DNA from: Planctomycetales bacterium
Lineage (GTDB): Bacteria; Planctomycetota; Phycisphaerae; SM23-33
Length of the DNA stretch: 5,412 bases
Direction of reading: 5' to 3'
Assembly: GCA_030673005.1 (NCBI GenBank)
Contig: DAOVFI010000186.1
Location: forward strand, 1-5,412
A program made the translations under genes and the position numbers. The notes under the pieces are model-generated. The model did not search any database. It was not told where the DNA came from and worked only from the letters and a program-made list of their open reading frames with translations. Positions 1-5,412 of the stretch are shown here, piece after piece. Within the stretch, counting starts at the first letter, position 1, and every line of letters starts with the position of its first letter.

Positions 1-1
1 C

Positions 2-1612
2 AGTTGGGCCAGCGCGATGGCTGGGGCGTATGTGATGGTTTATGAGATGGACATTGCCTCGACGGCTGTCAGCGATCTGAATGATTGCGGCCGGTTGGCG
101 AATTTCTTCGAATCCACGAAATTCCAGGAAATGGACCCGCATGACGAACTCGCAGGCGCTGATACGGAATACGTCCTTGCCAGGCCGCCGATAGAGTACA
201 TTGCCTACTCTTCCAACCGGACCGGTAAAATGGGAATAAAGGCCGATTTCGACGGAACTTACACCTTCAAGTGGTTGGACTGCGCTACAGGGACAAGCGT
301 TACTCAATCGTCTGTAAATATCTCCGCCATCAATCCCGAATTTTCCCCGCCGGCGGGTTTCGGCACTGAAGTGGTGGTGTACATCTACGATAACGATTTG
401 ATCGAGTCCACCGTCGTCAACCGACGGGTTTTCTATAACAAATCAGCCTTTGACGGAAATAATCCTGCCGCTAATGCAGACGACGACGGAGCCGTCGCTC
501 CGGACAAAACCGCCCTGCTGCCCGACGGAACCGCAACTTTCGCCAACTACACAAGTTTCAGCCGGGGCATCAACGGGATCATGGTGGACATATCTAATTT
601 ACGCAGCACGCCCACTACGGCGGATTTCACCTTCAAAGTAGGAAACCCGCCCGCCCTGATTACGCTGCTGGATGCGAATTTCGACAGCGGAACCGACGGA
701 TTAATTTATAGTGACGACACCTTTCGCAACACGAATCAGCCTGCTTACGCATCCGGCAGCCGGATCAGTTCCGGAGGTTTTTCCGGCGGCGCGTTGAAGG
801 TGAATATCGGCGGTATTGACGACGACGACATCGTCGGTATGTCAGGCGGATGGCGTTATACGTTCACCCTTTCAGAAGCAAGTAAGGTAAGCCTGACGCT
901 GCGATACAAACTGACACAGACGGCGAATTACGAGTCGGATGAATACTCCGAGGCGCTCGTGAGTATTGACGCCCAGTTGGTCGGTACAGACGGAAATGAT
1001 TACCTGGCCAAAATTACCGGTGACGGCGAGAGTGGGGATCCACAGACTACAGGCTGGAAATACGTCGAGTTGGATCTGGGTACGCTATCGACCGGCGACC
1101 ACACGATCATCGTCGGACCCTACAACAACAAAAAGACGGCTGAACTCGAATCAACGGAAATGCTTATCGATGACGTTAAGGTAATGGCCGATGCCGCTTT
1201 ACCCGATGATTGGTCTGTCGCTCCGGCGCCTACGAGCATAACCGTGCGTAATGGAGCCGGTACGGGCGGGTCAGACCGAATCACGATTGTCTGGGCAGAT
1301 AACGCTGTTCAGAAGCAGTGGTTACAGGTTACGGTCAAGGCCACTGCCACAACCGGCCTGGCCGGCAACGACGTGTTTTATTTCGGAAACGCCATCGGCG
1401 AGACGGGAAACTCTGCCACCGACGCAAAGGTAACACCCACCGACCAGGTCGATACGCGGAACAACCCGCACACGCTGGGCGGGAATCCCGCCGGCATTGA
1501 CGACGCCTACGATTTCAACCGCGACAAAAAAGTCGGCCCGACGGACGAGATTATCGCACGCAATAACGGCACAAGTTCGCAGACGGCGTTGAAGTTAATT
1601 ACAGCACCGTAG
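2..1612 (+). CDS. C-terminal part of a secreted glycoside hydrolase-like protein with dockerin-like tail (5' end outside window)
   Basis: The frame is open to the left edge with no stop, so the ATG at 17 is probably internal; residues below count from it. Residues 1-124 (MAGAYVMVYEMD, LNDCGRLANFFEST, MDPHDELA, YVLARPPIEYIAYS, TFKWLDCATGTSV) resemble the end of a DUF4038-type (beta/alpha)8 hydrolase and its following collagen-binding-type beta domain. The catalytic centre lies upstream of the window, so substrate and mechanism cannot be read. A linker around 125-136 leads to the shared module: first outer half 137-210, inserted beta-rich domain 217-390, second outer half 396-531. The second half holds two dockerin-like loops, N465-D476 and D499-D510. 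The protein is presumably exported, but its signal peptide is not in the window. It ends at TAG 1610-1612, 150 bases before the next gene, with no strong terminator. Coding and module assignment are secure; the hydrolase assignment is moderate and rests on remembered motif patterns. Confidence 0.85.
   Translation, partial: SWASAMAGAYVMVYEMDIASTAVSDLNDCGRLANFFESTKFQEMDPHDELAGADTEYVLARPPIEYIAYSSNRTGKMGIKADFDGTYTFKWLDCATGTSVTQSSVNISAINPEFSPPAGFGTEVVVYIYDNDLIESTVVNRRVFYNKSAFDGNNPAANADDDGAVAPDKTALLPDGTATFANYTSFSRGINGIMVDISNLRSTPTTADFTFKVGNPPALITLLDANFDSGTDGLIYSDDTFRNTNQPAYASGSRISSGGFSGGALKVNIGGIDDDDIVGMSGGWRYTFTLSEASKVSLTLRYKLTQTANYESDEYSEALVSIDAQLVGTDGNDYLAKITGDGESGDPQTTGWKYVELDLGTLSTGDHTIIVGPYNNKKTAELESTEMLIDDVKVMADAALPDDWSVAPAPTSITVRNGAGTGGSDRITIVWADNAVQKQWLQVTVKATATTGLAGNDVFYFGNAIGETGNSATDAKVTPTDQVDTRNNPHTLGGNPAGIDDAYDFNRDKKVGPTDEIIARNNGTSSQTALKLITAP
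665..1186 (+). other. Inserted jelly-roll/CBM-like domain in copy 1
   Basis: Residues 217-390, from LLDANFDSGTDG to IDDVKVM, form a beta-rich domain with alternating hydrophobic strands and Gly/Asp turns (FSGGALKVNIGG, MSGGWRYTFTLS, SLTLRYKLTQTANYESDEY, ALVSIDAQL, GWKYVELDLGTLSTGDHTI, YNNKKTAELESTEMLIDDV). An opening D.NFDSG and a closing ..IDDVKV are typical of jelly-roll, galactose-binding-like or carbohydrate-binding-module-like domains in secreted enzymes, where the last strand returns next to the first. The domain interrupts a sequence that resumes at LPDDWS. Sugar binding is inference; no specific ligand residues can be assigned. Confidence 0.65.
1409..1546 (+). other. Dockerin-like calcium-loop pair, copy 1
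   Basis: There are two 12-residue loops: NSATDAKVTPTD (1409-1444) and DFNRDKKVGPTD (1511-1546). They follow the type I dockerin/EF-hand-like spacing D/N-x-N-x-D-x-x-V-x-x-x-D, and each is followed by a short helix-like stretch ending in RNN (QVDTRNN, EIIARNN). The second loop keeps the acidic or amide residues at positions 1, 3, 5 and 12. The first has Ala at position 3, so its calcium site is degenerate. No cohesin is visible in the window, so a cellulosome role is not supported; structural or anchoring use is equally possible. Confidence 0.6.
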
Positions 1613-1689
1613 GCTTCCGGTATGCGCCAATCGCAGAATATTTTCAGTCTGCAAGTGAAAATGAACGGTTAAAGATAAGGCGTAAAGGT

Positions 1690-1695
1690 TATAAT
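1690..1695 (+). promoter_or_regulatory. Candidate sigma70-type -10 box (TATAAT) for the beta-helix gene
   Basis: A perfect TATAAT lies 67 bases before the ATG at 1763. The -35 region is poor: the best match is TTAAAG at 1669-1674 with a 15-base spacer, and there is no TG extension. If used, transcription would start near 1702, at the edge of the palindrome 1703-1714, leaving a leader of about 60 bases. This would let the beta-helix gene be expressed apart from the upstream gene. It is a sequence match only. Confidence 0.4.
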
Positions 1696-1702
1696 ATCCA
1701 CA

Positions 1703-1731
1703 GGCTTCGAAGCCCCGTCAACCAACGAAGC
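1703..1731 (+). promoter_or_regulatory. Palindrome and competing inverted repeat in the leader
   Basis: GGCTTCGAAGCC at 1703-1714 is a perfect 12-base palindrome. Its left part, GCTTCG (1704-1709), is also complementary to CGAAGC at 1726-1731, so two mutually exclusive pairings exist in the transcript. A further CAACC/GGTTTG pairing is possible around 1719-1740. The segment could be a dimeric regulator's operator or a folded 5' leader. It is not a classical intrinsic terminator, because no T run follows. I recognise no riboswitch class in it. Confidence 0.4.
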
Positions 1732-1746
1732 GAGGGTTTGCCGACA

Positions 1747-1754
1747 AGAAAGGG
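1747..1754 (+). promoter_or_regulatory. Ribosome binding site for the beta-helix gene
   Basis: The purine run AGAAAGGG ends eight bases before the ATG at 1763. An in-frame TAA at 1757-1759 lies between this site and the ATG, so 1763 is the most upstream start possible in this frame. The signal peptide begins at once after it, which supports the start. Confidence 0.6.
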
Positions 1755-1762
1755 TATAAGTT

Positions 1763-4507
1763 ATGAACAAGGTAAAAATGCTTTTAGTGTCAGTCGGTGC
1801 GACAGGTATCTTATTGATGGCCTATGCGGGTATGAAGGTTGCGAGTGTCAACCAGAGCCGCAATCCCGACCAAAGCGCCGATCAGAACTCCCCTGCCGAA
1901 CAGGGGAGCGGGAATACCTACTACGTATCGCTGGACGGAGACAATTTATGGGACGGGCTGACGCCGGAGACGGCGTTCCGGACGATCGCGCACGGGGTCT
2001 CGGTTCTTTATGCCGGCGACACGCTCATTCTCATGTCGGGCAATTACGGCGCCGAGGAAATATTTTTGAACAGAAGCGGTACGGAAGGCGACCCTATCAC
2101 CATCAAGGCCGATGTGCCCGGCGAGGCCGTTATGACCGGAAACGGCTCGGGCAGGGCCATAAGCACGTACGGCGAATCGTACCTGGTCTTCGAGGGAATA
2201 AAGATCACCAACTATTCCTCAGGCATACATTTAAGGCGTTCACACCACACGATTATCAGGAAATGTATTTTCCTCAGCAACAACGCAAACGGAATATCGT
2301 GCAGCGACGGCAGCCCCCATGATTGCCCCTTCAGCCATCACCACTTGTTCACCGAAAACCAATTCCTTGATCCCTACAACAAGCAGGATTACGGCCTGTG
2401 TCTGTACTTTTCCAGCAACGTGGAGGTTTTAAACAATTACTTCTGGGGCCAGCATCACCAGGCGTGTTCGTTCAAGGAGATAATGGTCGATTGTCGCGTC
2501 GCCGGCAACGTCTTTGACGGTTTTCTGTACTCGGCGATCTATCTCGGGCAGAACGACGACATAGCGGTTGGGTATCCGGCCAGGAGCAGCAACCTGATCG
2601 CCGAAAATAACGTATTCAGACCAGCCGAAGGTTACCGCGCCAAAAGGGCGATCTGCATAGCCAATGTCTCCAATGCGATCGTTCGCAATAACTTCATAGA
2701 CTCGAACTACGGCGACCATACCTCCCTCCAGATAGCCGCCAATTCCACGGGTTCGAAGGTCTATGGTAACGTCATCATTAACGTAACCGGCGAGTGGGCG
2801 ATAGAAGCGGCTACGAGCGATACCGAGATATATAACAATACCATCTCCGGGTGCGACATCGGTATCGCGATCGTTACCGGGGCAAACCCGGTAATCAGGA
2901 ACAATATCTTCTGCAATAACACTCAGCAGGTGAAAATGCGACCGACGCCGTATTACAACGGCACCGAAGAGCACAGCAGTTACTTCAATCCCGACGCCGA
3001 ACATCTCTGGGTGTGGCAGCCTGATTTCGAGAACGACCCCGTTCTCGAGCATAATGACTGGTTCCCGGACTACTCCGGCAAGGGCGCGACGGACATTACC
3101 GCCGATCCGGAATTCGTCGGGCCGATCGAACCTATCGAACTCGGAGGACTTAATCCGAGATTCGTTCCGGATTTCACGCGGGCCGATGCCTACCGCCTGA
3201 CCGGCGACAGCCCATGCATCGACGAAGGAATGGATGTGGGGCTGCCTTTCCTCGGCGATGCGCCGGACATCGGAGCGTTCGAGTATGCGCCGCCGCCGGC
3301 GGGCAGGTACGTCTTCTACAACAACTCCGCCTTCGACGGCAACGATCCCGCAGCCGGCGCAGCAGACGACGCGGCAATAGCGACGGACAAATCGGCCATG
3401 CTGCCCGGCGAAACCGCAACCTTCGCCAATTACACAGGTTACAGCCGGGGCATCAACGGTATCATGGTCGATATTGTCGATCTGCCGGGTGTGCCGACCG
3501 CGGATGATTTCACCTTCAAGGTGGGGAGTCCCCCGGTTACCGAAACAATACTCGATGTGGATTTCAACAGCGGCACGAACAGCTTTTACTATAGAGATAA
3601 TACATTCCGCGGCACAAGTCAGTCCAGTTACGCCAGCGGCAGATGGAACAGCTCCGAGGGTTATTCGGGGGGTGGAGCGTTGCAGGTGGATGTCGGCAAC
3701 GTAGATAGTAGTGACATCACAGATGGTATGTCCGGCGGATGGAGGAAAGTTTTCAGCCTTTCCGACGCCGCAAGAATGAGAGTGACGCTTCGGTTCAAAC
3801 TAACGCAGACGGCGAATTACGAAGCAGATGAATACTCCGAGGCGCTGGTGAGCGTTGACGGACAGCTGTTCGGAACCGATGGAAAAGAATACATGGCTAG
3901 AATCTCAGGCGACGGCGACGGAGGCAATCCGATTTCCACCGGCTGGCGATATGTCGAGTTGGAACTGGGAACGTTGTCAGCCGGCAGCCACACGCTCCTC
4001 GTAGGCGCCTACAACAACAAAAAGACATCCAACAACGAATCAACGAAGATGCTGATCGATGACGTGAAGATCATTTCCGGGGCTTCTTTGCCCGATGACT
4101 GGACCGCTGCGCCTGCGCCGACGAGCATCACCGTCCGCTCCGGCGCCGGGACCGACGGGTCCGACCGCATCACGATTATCTGGGCGGACAACGCCATACA
4201 AAAGCAGTGGCTCCAGGTTACGGTCAAGGCCACGGACGCGATGGGGCTGATAAGGGATGATGTGTTCTATTTCGGAAACGCCATCGGCGAGACGGGAAAC
4301 TCCTCCACAGATGCAAAGGTAACGCCCACCGACCAGATTAATACGCGGAACAATCCTCACACGCTCGGCGGACCGGACGGCCCCGCCGGCATCGACGACG
4401 CCTATGACTTCAACCGCGACAAAAAAGTCGGCCCGTCCGACGAAATCATCGCGCGCAATAACGGCACCAATGCCTCAACGGCAATAAAGTTGATTACTAC
4501 ACCTTAG
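1763..4507 (+). CDS. Secreted right-handed parallel beta-helix protein (polysaccharide-lyase-like) with dockerin-like tail
   Basis: This gene is complete, 914 residues. An N-terminal signal peptide (K3, K5; hydrophobic core 6-19; possible cleavage after AYA at 22) leads to a Gln/Ser/Asn-rich linker at 29-50. The beta-helix, 51-508, opens with YYVSLDGDNLWDGLTPETAF and AGDTLILMSGNY, the usual cap of PL9/DUF1565-like beta-helices. About nine coils follow, with Asn at the turns (AENNVF, VRNNFI, VYGNVI, IYNNTI, IRNNIF), and it closes with SPCIDEG and DIGAFEY. A Cys/His-rich coil at 180-194 and HHQACSFKE at 231-239 are the least generic parts; K238 is a candidate functional residue. Next come a PPPAG linker and the shared module, 515-914: outer halves 515-592 and 775-914, inserted domain 596-772. 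Exported polysaccharide lyase or hydrolase activity is inferred from the fold; the substrate cannot be assigned, and a purely binding role is possible. Confidence 0.93.
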   Translation: MNKVKMLLVSVGATGILLMAYAGMKVASVNQSRNPDQSADQNSPAEQGSGNTYYVSLDGDNLWDGLTPETAFRTIAHGVSVLYAGDTLILMSGNYGAEEIFLNRSGTEGDPITIKADVPGEAVMTGNGSGRAISTYGESYLVFEGIKITNYSSGIHLRRSHHTIIRKCIFLSNNANGISCSDGSPHDCPFSHHHLFTENQFLDPYNKQDYGLCLYFSSNVEVLNNYFWGQHHQACSFKEIMVDCRVAGNVFDGFLYSAIYLGQNDDIAVGYPARSSNLIAENNVFRPAEGYRAKRAICIANVSNAIVRNNFIDSNYGDHTSLQIAANSTGSKVYGNVIINVTGEWAIEAATSDTEIYNNTISGCDIGIAIVTGANPVIRNNIFCNNTQQVKMRPTPYYNGTEEHSSYFNPDAEHLWVWQPDFENDPVLEHNDWFPDYSGKGATDITADPEFVGPIEPIELGGLNPRFVPDFTRADAYRLTGDSPCIDEGMDVGLPFLGDAPDIGAFEYAPPPAGRYVFYNNSAFDGNDPAAGAADDAAIATDKSAMLPGETATFANYTGYSRGINGIMVDIVDLPGVPTADDFTFKVGSPPVTETILDVDFNSGTNSFYYRDNTFRGTSQSSYASGRWNSSEGYSGGGALQVDVGNVDSSDITDGMSGGWRKVFSLSDAARMRVTLRFKLTQTANYEADEYSEALVSVDGQLFGTDGKEYMARISGDGDGGNPISTGWRYVELELGTLSAGSHTLLVGAYNNKKTSNNESTKMLIDDVKIISGASLPDDWTAAPAPTSITVRSGAGTDGSDRITIIWADNAIQKQWLQVTVKATDAMGLIRDDVFYFGNAIGETGNSSTDAKVTPTDQINTRNNPHTLGGPDGPAGIDDAYDFNRDKKVGPSDEIIARNNGTNASTAIKLITTP
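1913..3286 (+). other. Right-handed parallel beta-helix domain
   Basis: Residues 51-508 carry repeating coils of roughly 22-30 residues. Each has a hydrophobic-alternating strand and a turn containing N-N or G-N (for example near residues 225, 249, 282, 309, 336, 358 and 380). This is the PbH1-type pattern of polysaccharide lyases and related surface proteins. The loop at 395-475 (EHSSYFNPDAEHLWVWQP to DITADPEFVG) interrupts the regular coils. D..ADPEFVG followed by SPCIDEG and DIGAFEY is the common ending of secreted bacterial beta-helix proteins. Confidence 0.85.
3548..4078 (+). other. Inserted jelly-roll/CBM-like domain in copy 2
   Basis: Residues 596-772 match the inserted domain of copy 1 throughout (DVDFNSGTNS, GGALQVDVGNVD, MSGGWRKVFSLS, KLTQTANYEADEYSEALVS, GWRYVELELGTLSAGSHTL, YNNKKTSNNESTKMLIDDVK). 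The best conserved patches are MSGGW, LTQTANYE.DEYSEALVS and YNNKKT..ES, which probably mark the functional face. The flanking outer domain stops at FKVGSPP and resumes at LPDDWTAAPAPTSITVR, as in copy 1. Confidence 0.65.
4298..4441 (+). other. Dockerin-like calcium-loop pair, copy 2
   Basis: The loops NSSTDAKVTPTD (4298-4333) and DFNRDKKVGPSD (4406-4441) have the same spacing and the same degenerate first loop as copy 1. They are separated by NPHTLGG plus a Gly/Pro/Asp segment two residues longer than in copy 1. The lost acidic residue in loop 1 is shared by both copies, so it is a family property rather than decay. Confidence 0.6.
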
Positions 4508-4525
4508 TTCCGGCAGCCTGTGGAA

Positions 4526-4542
4526 AATTGCATGTTGCAATT
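4526..4542 (+). promoter_or_regulatory. Perfect inverted repeat AATTGCA-TGT-TGCAATT
   Basis: This hairpin has 7-base arms and a 3-base loop, 18 bases after the beta-helix gene's stop. It is AT-rich, followed by ATGTTTTGG rather than a long T run, so it is at best a weak terminator. It could be an operator or a 3' processing/stability element. Its right arm ends seven bases before the GGAG serving the next gene, and it covers the alternative ATG at 4532, which argues against that ATG as the start. Confidence 0.45.
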
Positions 4543-4549
4543 ATGTTTT

Positions 4550-4553
4550 GGAG
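4550..4553 (+). promoter_or_regulatory. Shine-Dalgarno GGAG deciding the TTG start at 4562
   Basis: GGAG lies eight bases before TTG 4562, which is optimal spacing. The in-frame upstream alternative, ATG 4532, has only a weak GGA (4522-4524), lies inside the hairpin, and would add MLQLCFGDST ahead of an otherwise normal signal peptide. The TTG is therefore preferred, though ATG 4532 cannot be excluded. Confidence 0.6.
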
Positions 4554-4561
4554 ATTCAACA

Positions 4562-5412
4562 TTGACTGCAACTAAGATCGGAAATACGACCGTATTCGCC
4601 GTTGTGCTGCTGGCGTGGACGATCGCGGGAATGTCCGCCGGGACTGCATTGGCGGCGCCGGTAATAACCGATTGGTCATCGACCGGCGGACATCCTCAGA
4701 ACAAGGATAACAATAAAGATGTAATGTACCTGCTGCAAGGCGGCGACACTGTAACCTTTCAGGTAACCGCCACCGGGGCTGAGGCATACGAATGGAAAGT
4801 TAACAAGGCTACCCAGGCCGGTGCTACGGGTAATTCGCTCGCATGGACAGTGCCGAATGAGAAGGGAACATGGGAGATCCATCTGAAAGTAACCGGCGGC
4901 GGGGCCGAGGTGCATCAGGAATGGGTCGTCTCGACGAAGCCTGCGTCCGAAGCGCCGGATTTCTTCGATTATTTCACCGACGGTAAGATATTGGGCACGA
5001 GGGAAACGGACCCGTGGGGCAGGACACATGCCGAGTGCATCACCTATACAGACTTTGACGGGCAATGTCCCAGGCGATTCCTCCGCCGCTCAGGTAGTTA
5101 CGGACCATTCGCCAGGTATAGCGGGTCGAGCGGAACCATCGTCTTCAAGTTCAGATACACCAAGCCATACACATCCACCGCCTACGGCTCCGCCATCGGC
5201 GCCGGATGGACGCGCAAATGGAACTTCGGCGAGTATGAATTCGGTATCAGGCTTTCCAAACAGAACGAAGGGCATTTTTACGCCGGCAGCGCCGGAGACG
5301 GCGGCGGGCACCCTATGATTGAGGGTCAAAGGTTTAAACGACGCCCCGAAGGCGAAGTAATGAAGTCCTACGGGCGTTCTATGGACCTTGCATTCCTCAA
5401 CTACGGCGGGAA
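4562..5412 (+). CDS. Secreted protein with Ig/PKD-like domain and an unassigned beta-rich domain (3' end outside window)
   Basis: The frame is open from TTG 4562 to the right edge (283 codons plus two bases). The N-terminus is a clear signal peptide: K5, hydrophobic core about 11-24 (VFAVVLLAWTIAGM), cleavage after TALA at 31 before APVITDW. Residues 33-126 look like an Ig/PKD-like beta sandwich (GGDTVTFQVTATGAEAYEWKV, SLAWTVPNEKGTWEIHLKVT, HQEWVVST). A conserved-looking joint, APDFFDYFTDGK (131-142) plus TDPWGR, leads into a second beta-rich domain (GTIVFKFRYT, WNFGEYEFGIRLS, GHFYAGSAGDGGGH) that resembles a concanavalin-like sandwich but that I cannot assign. There are two Cys (159, 169) in the visible mature part. 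It lies 54 bases after the beta-helix gene, same strand, and may be cotranscribed. An extracellular binding or degrading role is inferred from context only. Confidence 0.8.
   Translation, partial: MTATKIGNTTVFAVVLLAWTIAGMSAGTALAAPVITDWSSTGGHPQNKDNNKDVMYLLQGGDTVTFQVTATGAEAYEWKVNKATQAGATGNSLAWTVPNEKGTWEIHLKVTGGGAEVHQEWVVSTKPASEAPDFFDYFTDGKILGTRETDPWGRTHAECITYTDFDGQCPRRFLRRSGSYGPFARYSGSSGTIVFKFRYTKPYTSTAYGSAIGAGWTRKWNFGEYEFGIRLSKQNEGHFYAGSAGDGGGHPMIEGQRFKRRPEGEVMKSYGRSMDLAFLNYGG

Larger units (their letters stand above)
425..1609 (+). repeat. Shared C-terminal module, copy 1 (nested outer domain plus inserted domain)
   Basis: This coding stretch of about 395 codons is homologous over its whole length to 3305-4504 in the next gene. 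In the first outer half (about 76 residues) I count roughly 70% identical residues by eye. DNA identity is patchy: the longest exact run I found is 35 bases, 1379-1413 matching 4268-4302, and another of 27 bases is 1514-1540 matching 4409-4435. Most other stretches differ at third codon positions, so the duplication is old or under protein-level selection. Part of the DNA identity could come from occasional gene conversion. Confidence 0.9.
3305..4504 (+). repeat. Shared C-terminal module, copy 2
   Basis: Residues 515-914 repeat the architecture of the preceding gene's tail, 425-1609, in the same order and with the same insertion point. It begins VFYNNSAFDGNDPAA and ends IKLITTP (copy 1: LKLITAP). 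Small length differences occur in loops, such as DSSDITDG against DDDDIVG in the inserted domain and GGPDGPAG against GGNPAG before the last calcium loop. Copy 2 follows a PPPAG linker directly after the beta-helix, so the tail is attached to an unrelated front end. Confidence 0.9.

Noticed and set aside
1633..1652. GCAGA/TCTGC inverted repeat after the first gene, as a terminator
   Set aside because: It has only five pairs, a 10-base loop and no following T run; it is too weak to call.
1690..1762. Cyclic-di-GMP riboswitch, suggested by GGCAAACC on the minus strand of the leader
   Set aside because: The motif is on the wrong strand for any gene here, and the partner elements of the class (GGGACGCAAAGCC and the receptor) are absent.
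1738..2322. Plus-strand frame from TTG 1738 overlapping the beta-helix gene start
   Set aside because: Its translation is rich in Arg and His with no recognisable pattern, as expected of a shifted frame. The 1763 frame has a signal peptide and homologous domains.
2429..3052. Long minus-strand open frame (207 codons) inside the beta-helix gene
   Set aside because: It lies wholly antisense to a strongly supported gene, its translation shows no domain or signal pattern, and GC-rich coding DNA commonly gives such shadows.
425..4504. Long direct repeat as the ends of a composite transposon
   Set aside because: Both copies are in-frame coding domains with protein-level conservation, with no transposase, terminal inverted repeats or target duplications in the window.
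4505..4562. Possible TAG readthrough joining the beta-helix gene to the third gene, since both are in the same frame with no other stop between
   Set aside because: The third protein has its own signal peptide and Shine-Dalgarno site, and the tail module ends at the same LIT.P point as in the preceding gene, so this is an ordinary stop; the shared frame is coincidence.
4676..5329. Minus-strand open frames 4676-5065 and 5090-5329
   Set aside because: Both are antisense to the third gene, which has a signal peptide and coherent beta-domain sequence; the minus frames show neither.

Overview
The window is a stretch of co-oriented genes, all on the + strand, for large secreted or surface proteins. 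It suggests a planctomycete, most likely of the Phycisphaerae type. The main reason is a C-terminal module found in both of the first two proteins (VFYN.SAFDGN.PAA, SRGINGIMVDI, WADNA.QKQWLQVTVKAT, DVFYFGNAIGETGNS, YDFNRDKKVG, EIIARNNGT). From memory I associate this module with secreted Planctomycetota proteins. The taxonomic call is inference, because no marker gene is present.

Layout: (1) Positions 2-1612 hold the 3' part of a gene that begins before the window. It encodes the last part of what looks like a DUF4038/collagen-binding-type glycoside hydrolase, followed by the shared module. (2) Positions 1613-1762 are a 150-base intergenic leader with a perfect TATAAT, a 12-base palindrome, competing inverted repeats and a ribosome binding site. 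(3) Positions 1763-4507 are a complete 914-residue gene: signal peptide, polar linker, right-handed parallel beta-helix (polysaccharide-lyase-like fold), then the same shared module. (4) Positions 4508-4561 are a short gap with a perfect AATTGCA/TGCAATT hairpin. (5) Positions 4562-5412 are the 5' part of a third secreted protein, which starts at TTG and runs off the right edge. It has a clear signal peptide, an Ig/PKD-like domain and a beta-rich domain I cannot name.

How they may work together: two different carbohydrate-active front ends carry the same tail of about 400 residues. In both tails a jelly-roll-like domain of about 175 residues sits inside an outer domain that ends in two dockerin-like calcium loops. 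The simplest reading is a set of exported polysaccharide-degrading proteins sharing one binding or attachment tail, with a third exported beta-rich protein beside them. No RNA genes, insertion sequences, CRISPR arrays or phage genes were seen. The most interesting items are the nested shared tail, the degenerate dockerin-like pair, the unassigned third protein, and the structured leader before the beta-helix gene.
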